Shown here: positions 50,833 to 58,808 of the stretch, one piece after another | Layout of the letters: each line of letters opens with the position of its first letter | Position numbering within the stretch: the stretch's first letter is position 1 | Source of the DNA: Clostridia bacterium | GTDB taxonomy: Bacteria; Bacillota; Clostridia; Christensenellales; Aristaeellaceae | Assembly (NCBI GenBank): GCA_900769875.1 | Contig: CAAGII010000114.1 | Span: 1-59,540 of the forward strand | DNA: 59,540 nucleotides | Direction of reading: 5' to 3' | Made by a program: the position numbers and the translations under genes | Notes under the pieces: generated by a model | What the model was told of the DNA's origin: nothing | Database searches by the model: none | Seen by the model: the letters and a program-made list of their open reading frames with translations, nothing else

Positions 50833-51696
50833 GTGCGCAGGGCTCGTGACCTGACGCTGCGCATGCTGATGCGCCTGAGCGCGCTGTGCGTGTGCCTTGT
50901 GCTGATCGCGCTGATCGGCTTTGTGCTTGTGCGCGGACTCCCCGGCCTGTCATGGCAGTTCCTGACGGGGCAGACCAGCTACCTGAGAAACACCACCGGC
51001 ATTTTACCCAACATTCTCAACACCCTGTACATCATTTTCGTGACGATGCTCATTGCCCTCCCGCTGGGCGTGTGTACAGCCGTCTATCTGACCGAATACG
51101 CGAAAAACCGCCGCCTTGTGCGGCTCATCAGCTTTGCCACCGATACGCTGACAGGTATTCCGTCCATTCTCTTTGGACTGGTGGGCATGCTGTTTTTCAT
51201 CCGGTTCATGGGGCTGAAGGCGGGCGTGCTGGCGGGCGGACTGACGCTTTCGATCATGGTGCTGCCCACCATCATCAGCAACACGCGCGAAAGCCTGAAG
51301 CGCGTGCCGATGGCGTGGCGCGACGGCTGTCTCGCCCTTGGCAGCGGCAGGTGGCACATGGTACGCACGGTCGTGCTGCCCGGCGCGATGGACGGTATTG
51401 TGACCGGCTGCATTCTGGCCATTGGCCGCGTGGTGGGCGAATCGGCGGCGCTTCTGTTCACGGCGGGCTTCGGGCTTGCGCTGACGGATTTTGTGCATTC
51501 GCTGCAGTCCTCCAGCGCTACGCTGACCGTCGCGCTCTATGTGTATGCGTGCGAGCGCGGCGATGCGGAAACGGCCTTCGCGATCGCGTCGGTGCTGATG
51601 GTGCTGACGCTGCTTCTCAACCTGCTGGCCGCGTTCACGGCGCGCAGGCTCAGGCATCAGACAAAGGAGGGAGCGCCCCATGCAGGGAGCCATTGA
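50833..51696 (+). CDS. pstA: Phosphate ABC transporter permease PstA
   Basis: The 287-residue permease has six membrane segments and the coupling loop MAWRDGCLALGSGRWHMV followed by GRVVGESAALLFTAGF. The start is GTG 50833, immediately after the pstC stop codon, with a G-rich SD (GGGGGAGAG) upstream. Its end overlaps pstB by 17 nt, which indicates coupled translation of the operon. Confidence 0.93.
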   Translation: MRRARDLTLRMLMRLSALCVCLVLIALIGFVLVRGLPGLSWQFLTGQTSYLRNTTGILPNILNTLYIIFVTMLIALPLGVCTAVYLTEYAKNRRLVRLISFATDTLTGIPSILFGLVGMLFFIRFMGLKAGVLAGGLTLSIMVLPTIISNTRESLKRVPMAWRDGCLALGSGRWHMVRTVVLPGAMDGIVTGCILAIGRVVGESAALLFTAGFGLALTDFVHSLQSSSATLTVALYVYACERGDAETAFAIASVLMVLTLLLNLLAAFTARRLRHQTKEGAPHAGSH

Positions 51697-52435
51697 TATT
51701 GAGGATCTGAACCTGTGGTACGGCGAGCATCAGGCGCTGCACCATATCAGCGCGGTGATCCCGGAGCATGAGGTGACTGCGCTGATTGGCCCCTCGGGCT
51801 GCGGAAAATCCACCTTTCTCAAGACGCTTAACCGCATGAACGATCTGGTGGAGGGCGTCCGCATTCAGGGCAGCGTGCGCTGGCACGGCGAGGACATCTA
51901 CGGTCCCCGCATGGATGTGACGGCGCTCCGGCGGCAGATTGGCATGGTATTTCAGAAGGCAAACCCCTTTCCCATGAGCATCTACGACAATGTGGCCTAC
52001 GGCCCGCGCATCCATGGCACCAGAAGCAAGTCTGTGCTGGACGGCGTGGTGGAGCAGGCGCTTCGCGACGCGGCGCTCTGGGACGAGGTGAAGGATCGCC
52101 TGAAAACGAGCGCCATGGGTCTCTCGGGCGGTCAGCAGCAGCGGCTGTGCATTGCGCGTGCGCTGGCGGTGCAGCCGGAGGTGCTGCTGCTGGATGAATC
52201 AACCAGCGCGCTGGATCCGATTTCCACCGCCCGCATCGAGGATTTGATCGCCGAGCTCAAGAGCCGCTACACGGTGGTGATGGTCACGCACAACCTGCAG
52301 CAGGCGGTGCGCGTGTCGGATCGGACGGCGTTTTTCCTGCTGGGGGAGCTGATCGAGTTTGGCGAGACGGAGCAGATGTTCACAAAGCCCCTGCATGAAA
52401 AGACGGAGGAATACATCACAGGGAGGTTCGGCTGA
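51680..52435 (+). CDS. pstB: Phosphate ABC transporter ATP-binding protein PstB
   Basis: The 251-residue ATPase has Walker A GPSGCGKST, a Q-loop in MVFQKANPFPMSIYDN, the signature LSGGQQQR and Walker B LLLDESTSALDP. The residue after the catalytic Glu is Ser, where Pro is usual (DEPTSALD). AAAGGAGG lies 9 nt before ATG 51680. The stop codon overlaps the phoU ATG by one base. Confidence 0.95.
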   Translation: MQGAIDIEDLNLWYGEHQALHHISAVIPEHEVTALIGPSGCGKSTFLKTLNRMNDLVEGVRIQGSVRWHGEDIYGPRMDVTALRRQIGMVFQKANPFPMSIYDNVAYGPRIHGTRSKSVLDGVVEQALRDAALWDEVKDRLKTSAMGLSGGQQQRLCIARALAVQPEVLLLDESTSALDPISTARIEDLIAELKSRYTVVMVTHNLQQAVRVSDRTAFFLLGELIEFGETEQMFTKPLHEKTEEYITGRFG

Positions 52436-53094
52436 TGAGGGACGCATACCATGCCCAGCTGGATGAAATGCACCGCGAACTGCGGGAAATGGGGCTTCTG
52501 TGCGAGCAGGCGGTGACAGACGCGGTGAAGGCGGCGTCAAGCGGAAACCAGACCGTGGGCGAGCGTGCGAAGGAAGCCGAAAGCAGTATTGACCGCAAGG
52601 AGCGCGCCATCGAGGCGCTCTGCATGCGGCTGCTGCTGCGCCAGCAGCCGGTGGCGGGCGAGCTACGGGAGATATCCGCCGCGCTGAAAATCATCACCGA
52701 CCTTGAGCGCATCGGAGATCAGGCGTCGGACATTGCGGAGCTTGCCCGCTTCACCGCCAGGCAGAGCGGCAGCGTGGCGGCGGATCTTGAAAGCATGTCC
52801 ACAAGCGCGATCCATATGGTCAGCGGCAGCATCACCGCGCTCATCCGGCACGACCTGAGCCTCGCGCGGGAGATCATTGCCTATGACGACGTGGTGGACG
52901 GTCTGTTCGACCGCATCAAGCGCGATCTGGTCTGCGCCATCGCGAAGGACGCGTCCGACGGCGAACGCTATCTGGACGTGCTGATGGTTGCCAAGTATCT
53001 GGAGCGCATCGCCGACCACGCAACCAATGTGGCGGAATGGGCGGAATACGCCATCACCGGCAGGCATGAGGGAAACGACGGAGAAAAGCGGTAA
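52435..53094 (+). CDS. phoU: Phosphate transport regulator PhoU
   Basis: The 219-residue all-helical protein has two PhoU repeats with the metal-binding EREIGDQASDIAE-like motif (seen as LERIGDQASDIAEL) and LERIADHATNVAEW in the second half. PhoU links PstSCAB to the phosphate-sensing kinase and restrains uptake. Its ATG overlaps the pstB stop (TGATG). No phoR/phoP two-component genes lie in the window. Confidence 0.95.
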   Translation: MRDAYHAQLDEMHRELREMGLLCEQAVTDAVKAASSGNQTVGERAKEAESSIDRKERAIEALCMRLLLRQQPVAGELREISAALKIITDLERIGDQASDIAELARFTARQSGSVAADLESMSTSAIHMVSGSITALIRHDLSLAREIIAYDDVVDGLFDRIKRDLVCAIAKDASDGERYLDVLMVAKYLERIADHATNVAEWAEYAITGRHEGNDGEKR

Positions 53095-53116
53095 GCGCAA
53101 AGAGCACCATACAGTC

Positions 53117-53154
53117 AAGCAGCCACTGCGGCAATGCCGTGCGGCTGCTTTTTT
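53117..53154 (+). terminator. Terminator after the pst-phoU operon
   Basis: AAGCAGCC and GGCTGCTT form the stem base with an additional inner GC helix, followed by TTTT. Confidence 0.9.
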
Positions 53155-53164
53155 GTGGTGGTTT

Positions 53165-54559
53165 TCAGAACTGGAAATAGATAAATGTGTTCGTCATCCC
53201 CGCGCTGATCCGGATCAGCGCCGCGATGACGATTGAAAGCAGCAGCGCGGCCCACGCAGGGTCGCTGACGGAATGCCCCTCCTCTGTCAGCAAGGGCAGG
53301 CGGCGGAGCATCGCCAGCATGCCCGCAAGGAGCCACAGCAGCACCGGCAGGCGCGCATGGAAGGGGGCTGCGTTCATCAAAAGCGCAAGCCCCGCGCTGA
53401 CATGCCACGGCGAAAGCAGCTGGCGCAGCAGCAAAAGGGCGTGCGGCAGATTCTCCGCGCGGAAAAACAGCCACGCGAAGCACACAGCCATGAGCGTCAG
53501 CGCGCGCTCTCCCATACCGCCCCCGCGAAAGCGGCGGTGCAGCAGCGTGTATGCGGCCATGGTCAGCGCGTGGAGCAGTCCCCACATCACAAAGCTCCAC
53601 TCGGCGCCGTGCCACAGGCCGCACAGGGCGAACACCGTCAGGGTTGCCGCAAGCTGCCTCGCAAGGCCGCGCCTGCTGCCGCCCATGGGAATGTACACAT
53701 AATCCGTCAGCCACACCGTGAGGCTGATGTGCCATCGGCGCCAGAACTCACGGATGTTCGCCGCGCCGTAGGGGCGGTCGAAGTTGCGCATCAGACGGAC
53801 GCCCAGCAGCCTTGCGCTGCCCAATGCAATCTCGGAGTAGCCGGAGAAGTCGCAGTAGATCTGCACGGCAAAGAGCAGCGTGGCGCACAGCACGGCGCTT
53901 CCGTCGGGGAGCGCGGCGCCATAGACCGCGTCCACAAACGGCGCGATCAGATCGGCGATCACGAGCTTGCGGAAGTACCCGCTCGCGAGCAGCCGGAGTC
54001 CCGACGTGATATCCCCGCGCGTGAGCCTGCGCTGAGCCTTCAGCTGCGGCAGGAGCGCGCCTGCGCGTTCGATTGGCCCCGCGACCAGCTGCGGGAAAAA
54101 GGCAATGTACAGCGCGAAGTAGCCGAAGTGGCGCTCCGCCTTCATTTTGCCGCGGTACACGTCCACCACATAGGAAATGGCCTGAAAGGTGTAGAACGAC
54201 ACGCCCACGGGCAGCACCACGTTCAGCGCGTTCCATGTGCCGCCGGTGATGGCTGATACCGTTCTGCCCAGAAGATCGGCGTACTTGAAATAGCCAAGCA
54301 GCCCCAGCGGCAGCATGAGCGCGGCAGTCAGGCAGCATTTGCGCACGCGCGGCGATGCACTCCGCTCAAGGAGCAGCGCGGAAAAATACGCCGCGGCGGT
54401 GACGGCGAGAATGAGCAGCGACAGCGGCGCATCCCAGCTTGCATAGAACACATAGCTTGCCTCAAGCAGCAGCACCCAGCGCAGACGCGCGGGCAGCAGC
54501 CAGTGGAGCGCGCATACCGTGGGCAGAAACAGAAGATAGCGCAGCGAATCGAAGCTCAC
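53165..54559 (-). CDS. MBOAT family O-acyltransferase (AlgI/DltB-like)
   Basis: The 464-residue polytopic membrane protein has 11 or so hydrophobic segments and the MBOAT core: LPVGVSFYTFQAISYVVDVY, FFPQLVAGPIERA, YCDFSGYSEIALGSARLLG, REFWRRWHISLTVWLTDYVY with the buried Trp-His region, and GLWHGAEWSFVMWG holding the catalytic His. Such proteins pass acyl groups across the membrane to cell-wall or exopolysaccharide acceptors. The start is the GTG at 54557-54559, overlapping the stop of the small upstream gene. No DltD, AlgJ/AlgX or SGNH partner is adjacent. Confidence 0.92.
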   Translation of the reverse strand: MSFDSLRYLLFLPTVCALHWLLPARLRWVLLLEASYVFYASWDAPLSLLILAVTAAAYFSALLLERSASPRVRKCCLTAALMLPLGLLGYFKYADLLGRTVSAITGGTWNALNVVLPVGVSFYTFQAISYVVDVYRGKMKAERHFGYFALYIAFFPQLVAGPIERAGALLPQLKAQRRLTRGDITSGLRLLASGYFRKLVIADLIAPFVDAVYGAALPDGSAVLCATLLFAVQIYCDFSGYSEIALGSARLLGVRLMRNFDRPYGAANIREFWRRWHISLTVWLTDYVYIPMGGSRRGLARQLAATLTVFALCGLWHGAEWSFVMWGLLHALTMAAYTLLHRRFRGGGMGERALTLMAVCFAWLFFRAENLPHALLLLRQLLSPWHVSAGLALLMNAAPFHARLPVLLWLLAGMLAMLRRLPLLTEEGHSVSDPAWAALLLSIVIAALIRISAGMTNTFIYFQF

Positions 54560-54783
54560 AGCCTGCTCCTTTCTTCCGCCAGCATCAGGCAGAGAAGCGA
54601 CAGCAGATAGGCGAGCGCTTCGAGCAGGCTTCCGCCCTCACAGAGCGTGAGCAGCGTCAGGCACGCGAAGAGCAGCATGCACAGCGCGGATGGCAGCCAC
54701 GATGCGCTGCGGCGGCTTTTCCAGGCAAGGCACGCCGCGGCAGCAAGGCAGCAAAACGCGGGAACAGAGTGAAAGACAACCAT
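54556..54783 (-). CDS. Small two-helix membrane protein coupled to the MBOAT gene
   Basis: The 75-residue protein starts MVVFHSVPAFCCLAAAACLA and has two or three hydrophobic stretches (about 5-20, 28-47 and 50-65) rich in Leu, Cys and Ala, ending in EERSRL. ATG 54783 has GGAGG 5 nt ahead. Its stop overlaps the MBOAT start (GTGA), so the two are made together. I do not recognise a family; it may be an assembly or regulatory partner comparable in position, not sequence, to DltX. Confidence 0.65.
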   Translation of the reverse strand: MVVFHSVPAFCCLAAAACLAWKSRRSASWLPSALCMLLFACLTLLTLCEGGSLLEALAYLLSLLCLMLAEERSRL

Positions 54784-54817
54784 GGAAGCCTCCAATGGGT
54801 CGAATGGACATGGTATC

Positions 54818-54846
54818 ATCTTACACTGTAGCGGCGGCTTTGTCTA
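54818..54846 (-). promoter_or_regulatory. Promoter of the small membrane protein-MBOAT operon
   Basis: Minus-strand TAGACA (54841-54846) and TAAGAT (54818-54823) are 17 bp apart; the start codon follows about 30 nt downstream. Confidence 0.65.
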
Positions 54847-54864
54847 CCCGAATGCGCGGAAATC

Positions 54865-54892
54865 TTGATTTTCATCCAGATTCTGCTATCAT
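54865..54892 (+). promoter_or_regulatory. Promoter of the GH43 gene
   Basis: TTGATT (54865-54870) and TATCAT (54887-54892) are 16 bp apart with a TG extension at 54884-54885. It is back-to-back with the MBOAT promoter. Confidence 0.65.
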
Positions 54893-54937
54893 GATACCAT
54901 CCGGCCGAATCCACCCGGTCAAAAGGAGCGTTACGCG

Positions 54938-56374
54938 ATGCAGGCATTTAATCCTTTTCTTCCGTCATGGGAATACATTCCGGACGGTGAACCCTACGTC
55001 TTTGGCGACAGGGTATACGTCTACGGCTCGCACGACCGGTTCAATGCGCCGATTTTCTGCATGAACGACTATGTATGCTGGTCTGCGCCGCTGAGCGATC
55101 TTGGCAACTGGAGCTGCTCGGGCGTGATCTATCGCAGAAATCAGGATCCGATGAACCGTTTCGGGCTGCGGCTGCTGTTTGCGCCCGATGTGGCGAAGGG
55201 CCCCGATGGACGCTACTATCTCTACTATGCCTATGATTTTCTGGGTGTCATCGGCGTGGCCGTGTGCGATACGCCGGATGGACAGTATACCTTCTACGGG
55301 CATGTGCATGATGCGGACGGCAAGCTGCTGGGCAGGCGCAGGGGCGATGATTTCCCCTTCGACCCCGGCGTGCTTGTGGATGACGACGGCCGTGTCTATC
55401 TCTACTCCGGCTTTGCCACCAGGGTGCCGATGATCCTCACGCGCTTCCATCGGCTGGGCAACAGCGGCGGCTCCGTCATGGAGCTTGAGCAGGATATGCT
55501 GACCATCCGCCGCGAGCCGAAGCTGCTCTTTCCCCGCAGGGGGAGCACGCTCCCCGGCGGCTTTGAAGGGCATGAGTTTTTCGAGGCCAGCTCCATCCGC
55601 AAGGTGGATGGCCGGTATGTGTTCGTCTATTCCTCCTGCAACAACCACGAGCTGTGCTGGGCGCAGAGCGATCGGCCCGACGGCGGCTTCCGCTTTGGCG
55701 GTACGCTTGTGGATCAGGGCGACCTGTACATGGACGGGCGTACGGTGGAAAAGCATGCGCGCAATTATCTTGGCAATACCCATGGCGGCATGGCGGAGCT
55801 GAATGGGCGCTGGTACATCTTCTATCACCGGCAGACCAACCGGCATTCCTACTCCCGGCAGGCGTGCGCAGAGCCGCTGGAGCGGAGCGCGGACGGCGGC
55901 TTCCTTCAGGCGGAAGTCACCAGCTGCGGCCTGAACGGCGGCCCGCTGGAGGGCCGGGGCAGCTATCCGGCGCGCATCGCCTGCAACCTGTGGAGCAGGG
56001 ACGGCGTGTGCCGGTACGATCAGCCCTTCCCGAAGAAGCGGCATCCCTACATCACCCAGCGCGGCAGGGACGATGACCGTAGCGCGTTGCAGTACATTGC
56101 CAATATGCGCGACGGGAGCGTGGCGGGCTTCAAGTACTTCCGTTTGCAGGGCGCGCGGAGCATCAGCGTGAAGGTAGCGGGCCGGTGCGCGGGCGTGATG
56201 CAGGTGTCGTCACGCGAGGATTTCGCGACCATGGCCGCGGAGCTTCCCATTCGCGCCAATGGGAACGAATGCGTCGCAAAATCGCGCCTGTCGCTCAGCG
56301 ACGGCGTGCATGCGCTCTATTTCCGCTATCAGGGCAGCGGCGCGGCGGATTTGATCAGCTTCGAGCTTGCGTGA
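54938..56374 (+). CDS. GH43 family glycosidase (beta-xylosidase/arabinofuranosidase type)
   Basis: The 478-residue protein has a five-bladed propeller typical of GH43: an N-terminal NPFLPSWEYIPDGEPYVFGD with the catalytic Asp, DFPFDPGVLVDDDGRVYLYS with the pKa-modulating Asp, and the general acid Glu in GHEFFEASSIRKVDGRY. A C-terminal beta-sandwich (about residues 350-478) resembles a carbohydrate-binding module. No signal peptide is present, so it acts inside the cell on imported xylo- or arabino-oligomers. AAGGAG lies 9 nt before ATG 54938. It is a single gene with its own promoter and terminator. Confidence 0.92.
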   Translation: MQAFNPFLPSWEYIPDGEPYVFGDRVYVYGSHDRFNAPIFCMNDYVCWSAPLSDLGNWSCSGVIYRRNQDPMNRFGLRLLFAPDVAKGPDGRYYLYYAYDFLGVIGVAVCDTPDGQYTFYGHVHDADGKLLGRRRGDDFPFDPGVLVDDDGRVYLYSGFATRVPMILTRFHRLGNSGGSVMELEQDMLTIRREPKLLFPRRGSTLPGGFEGHEFFEASSIRKVDGRYVFVYSSCNNHELCWAQSDRPDGGFRFGGTLVDQGDLYMDGRTVEKHARNYLGNTHGGMAELNGRWYIFYHRQTNRHSYSRQACAEPLERSADGGFLQAEVTSCGLNGGPLEGRGSYPARIACNLWSRDGVCRYDQPFPKKRHPYITQRGRDDDRSALQYIANMRDGSVAGFKYFRLQGARSISVKVAGRCAGVMQVSSREDFATMAAELPIRANGNECVAKSRLSLSDGVHALYFRYQGSGAADLISFELA

Positions 56375-56404
56375 GCGCCGCCAATCGGGCGCCGTCTCCA
56401 TGCC

Positions 56405-56435
56405 ACGCTGCCGGTCATATGCTGCGGCGCGTTTT
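56405..56435 (+). terminator. Probable terminator after the GH43 gene
   Basis: ACGCTGCCG pairs with CGGCGCGT (one bulged T) around an 11-nt loop, followed by TTT. Confidence 0.5.
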
Positions 56436-56480
56436 CACCATTTCTTCAAAATCGCTCATACGCTTTTCATGCGGACATGA

Positions 56481-56486
56481 TATCAT
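56481..56486 (+). promoter_or_regulatory. Possible extended -10 promoter of the phosphodiester glycosidase gene
   Basis: TATCAT (56481-56486) is preceded by TG at 56478-56479, but no -35 element stands out. Confidence 0.35.
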
Positions 56487-56515
56487 CGCTCCGTCAACGA
56501 AAGGAGGTCATGTCC

Positions 56516-57580
56516 ATGAAAGGCTTGAAACAGCATTGGTGGAGCGTCTGCTTTTATGCTGCGCTGATTGCCTTTACCGTTTACATCTCGCTGGACACTT
56601 TTGTGCTTGCCAGAAGCTACAATACCAACGCGGTGGATCTGAACACCGCCATGTTCGCGGAGGAGCTTTCAGGCGACAGCGCGGCCGGGTCGGAGGCGGA
56701 TGCAGCTTCTGCGTCTGGAAAGCAGCCTGTTGGAGCGGCAGCCTGGCAGGAAAGCGCTGCGTCCGCCGTGCGCTTTGGACGCAGCCGCAGCGACAGGCGG
56801 AGCGGCGGCAGCGAATCCGCCTTGTCCGGCACGGACGTGGCGCAGCCCGATCGCGGCGAAATCACCTATCAGGATGACAACGTTACCATCACCCTCACAA
56901 CCTGCGAGCGGCACAGCACCACCATCTATGTGGCTGATGTGACGATGACCTCCGCCCGGTATCTGAAAACGGCCTTTGCCAACAACACCTACGGCAGGAA
57001 CGTCACCGCCACCACATCCTCCATCGCGCAGGCCAACAACGCCATCCTGGCCATCAACGGTGATTTCTACGGAGCGCAGGAAAGCGGCTATGTAATCCGC
57101 AACGGCATTGTGTACCGGGACACGCCCAGGGGCTCGGATGTGCTGTGCGTCCATGCCGACGGCACCATGGCGATCGTGAACGACCGCGCCGTCACCGCCG
57201 TGCAGCTGGTGGAGAGCGGCGTCTGGCAGGCGTTCACCTTCGGCCCTGCGCTGGTGGAAAACGGCGCTGTCACCGTTGCGACCGGCGCTGAGGTGAGCAG
57301 GAGCATGGCCAGCAATCCCCGCACGGCCATGGGTGTTGTGGATGCAAACCACTATCTCCTCGTGGTATCCGACGGAAGGACCGGCGAAAGCGCGGGTCTG
57401 ACCTTGCATGAGCTGGCTCAGTTCATGCAGGAGCTGGGCGCTGTGACCGCCTACAATCTTGATGGCGGCGGCTCGTCCACCATGGTTTTTGACGGTCAGA
57501 TTGTCAACAATCCCACCACCATGGGTCGCATTCAGGAAAGGAGCGTGAGCGACATTGTGTACATCGGCAAGGAGAATTGA
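56516..57580 (+). CDS. Membrane-anchored phosphodiester glycosidase family protein (NAGPA/DUF2233)
   Basis: The 354-residue protein has an uncleaved or signal-type N-terminal membrane segment (about 8-33), a Ser/Ala/Gly-rich linker (about 48-110) and a C-terminal NAGPA domain: AINGDFYGAQESGYVIRNG, FGPALVENG, RTAMGVVDANHYLLVVSDGR and NLDGGGSSTMVFDG. The family includes the uncovering enzyme that cleaves GlcNAc phosphodiesters; bacterial members are linked to exopolysaccharide and wall metabolism. ATG 56516 has AAAGGAGG 8 nt ahead. The next small membrane gene overlaps its end by 26 nt. Confidence 0.88.
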   Translation: MKGLKQHWWSVCFYAALIAFTVYISLDTFVLARSYNTNAVDLNTAMFAEELSGDSAAGSEADAASASGKQPVGAAAWQESAASAVRFGRSRSDRRSGGSESALSGTDVAQPDRGEITYQDDNVTITLTTCERHSTTIYVADVTMTSARYLKTAFANNTYGRNVTATTSSIAQANNAILAINGDFYGAQESGYVIRNGIVYRDTPRGSDVLCVHADGTMAIVNDRAVTAVQLVESGVWQAFTFGPALVENGAVTVATGAEVSRSMASNPRTAMGVVDANHYLLVVSDGRTGESAGLTLHELAQFMQELGAVTAYNLDGGGSSTMVFDGQIVNNPTTMGRIQERSVSDIVYIGKEN

Positions 57581-57941
57581 GGCATACCTGCTGCGCAGCC
57601 TTGCGGGCACGGTGCTGCTTGCGCTGTTTGGCGCGGTGTACGAGCTGTTCAGCCACGGTGTTTATTCCTACCATATGATCTATGCCTTCGCCATTCCGCT
57701 CGGGATGGGCGTGATTCCCTATACGCTCCTTGTGCTGCGAAGGAAAAATCCCTCCCTGGCGTTTCTGCATTTGTGGAGCGCGGCGATGGCTGTGCTTGGC
57801 GTGGGCTGTGCCTTTCAGGGCGTGCTGGACATTTACGGCACCACCAATCGGCTGGTGATCGTCTATCCCGTCGCTGGCGGCGCGCTGGCGGCGGCGGCGC
57901 TCCTGTCCGTACTGTGGGCGCACCGGAGGCGGCGGCAGTAG
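57555..57941 (+). CDS. Small polytopic membrane protein of unknown function
   Basis: The 128-residue protein has four hydrophobic segments (about 15-32, 40-62, 70-90 and 98-120) joined by short loops, with a basic end WAHRRRRQ. It overlaps the glycosidase gene by 26 nt. The start is uncertain: TTG 57555 has AAAGGAG about 11 nt ahead, while a good AAGGAG at 57569-57574 faces no proper in-frame start. I do not recognise a family. Position suggests a partner of the glycosidase. Confidence 0.6.
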   Translation: MCTSARRIEAYLLRSLAGTVLLALFGAVYELFSHGVYSYHMIYAFAIPLGMGVIPYTLLVLRRKNPSLAFLHLWSAAMAVLGVGCAFQGVLDIYGTTNRLVIVYPVAGGALAAAALLSVLWAHRRRRQ

Positions 57942-58035
57942 GCGCAGGCGCTGACGGCGGGCATTCGTTCATTCGGGGTCATGGAAAGCAGTTCAACCGC
58001 ATATCTGTTTCATCACATCTTCATATCCTTCGCAC

Positions 58036-58064
58036 TTGATTCTGGTATATGAATGTGTTATCAT
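58036..58064 (+). promoter_or_regulatory. Promoter of the tetR-type gene
   Basis: TTGATT (58036-58041) and TATCAT (58059-58064) are 17 bp apart. Confidence 0.75.
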
Positions 58065-58080
58065 TATGGTACATATACCA
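58043..58080. promoter_or_regulatory. Palindromic operators of the TetR regulator
   Basis: TGGTATATG (58043-58051) and CATATACCA (58072-58080) are inverted copies. The right one is also part of a local palindrome TGGTACATATACCA (58067-58080). One half-site set lies in the promoter spacer and the other just after the -10, so bound dimers would block transcription. Confidence 0.75.
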
Positions 58081-58109
58081 ATGTCATATGGGAAGGGGGT
58101 TGCATCTGC

Positions 58110-58781
58110 ATGCGACGCTATAATAGCCAGGACGCGAGACGACGCGTGCTGGCTGTCTGTGCGCGCCTCTTTTTGGAAAAGGGCTACACCAATACCAGCA
58201 TGGCTGACATCCTCAGGGAGGCGGACGTCTCCGCATCGTCGTTCCAGAACATCTTTCACACCAAGGGCGGTGTGCTGACGGAGTTTGTGAAGATCATGTT
58301 CAGCGGGCAGTTCGACGCAGCCCGGCAGCTGATGGCGGATGCGCCCACGCCGGCGCACGTGTATGCGGTGGAGACGGCGCTGCAGCTGGCGCTGACGGAG
58401 CTGAACGAGAACCTGCGCGACATCTATCTGGAGGCCTACACCTGCCCCGAGACGCTGGCGCAGATCCACCAGCGCACCGCCGGGGAGCTGCAGGCGGCCT
58501 TCGGGGCGTATCTGCCGGAGGCAGCCCCGGCGGATTTTCTGGAGATGGAGGTGGGCACGGCGGGCATGATGCGCGCCTACATGGCCTGCCGCTGCACGGC
58601 GGATTTCCCACTGGAGCGGAAGATCAGCCGCTTTCTCACCATGAGCCTGAGCGTGTTCCGCGTGCCGGAGGACGAGCGGGCGCAGATCATCGCCCATGTG
58701 GCGACGCTGGACATGTATCTGTTGGCCCGGCGTGTGATGAACGCACTGTTTGAATCCCTGTCGATGCACTTTGAACTATAA
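58110..58781 (+). CDS. TetR/AcrR family transcriptional regulator
   Basis: The 223-residue protein has the TetR helix-turn-helix at about residues 10-52 (RRVLAVCARLFLEKGYTNTS...ADVSASSFQNIFHTKGGVL) and a helical ligand domain of unknown specificity. ATG 58110 has AAGGGGG 10 nt ahead; the frame extends upstream, but that part covers the promoter. Palindromic operators overlap its promoter, so it is self-repressed. The Cys-rich repeat protein begins 28 nt downstream, probably in the same transcript and under the same control. Confidence 0.92.
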   Translation: MRRYNSQDARRRVLAVCARLFLEKGYTNTSMADILREADVSASSFQNIFHTKGGVLTEFVKIMFSGQFDAARQLMADAPTPAHVYAVETALQLALTELNENLRDIYLEAYTCPETLAQIHQRTAGELQAAFGAYLPEAAPADFLEMEVGTAGMMRAYMACRCTADFPLERKISRFLTMSLSVFRVPEDERAQIIAHVATLDMYLLARRVMNALFESLSMHFEL

Positions 58782-58808
58782 ACGACCCTAATGAAGGAGG
58801 ACATGAAC

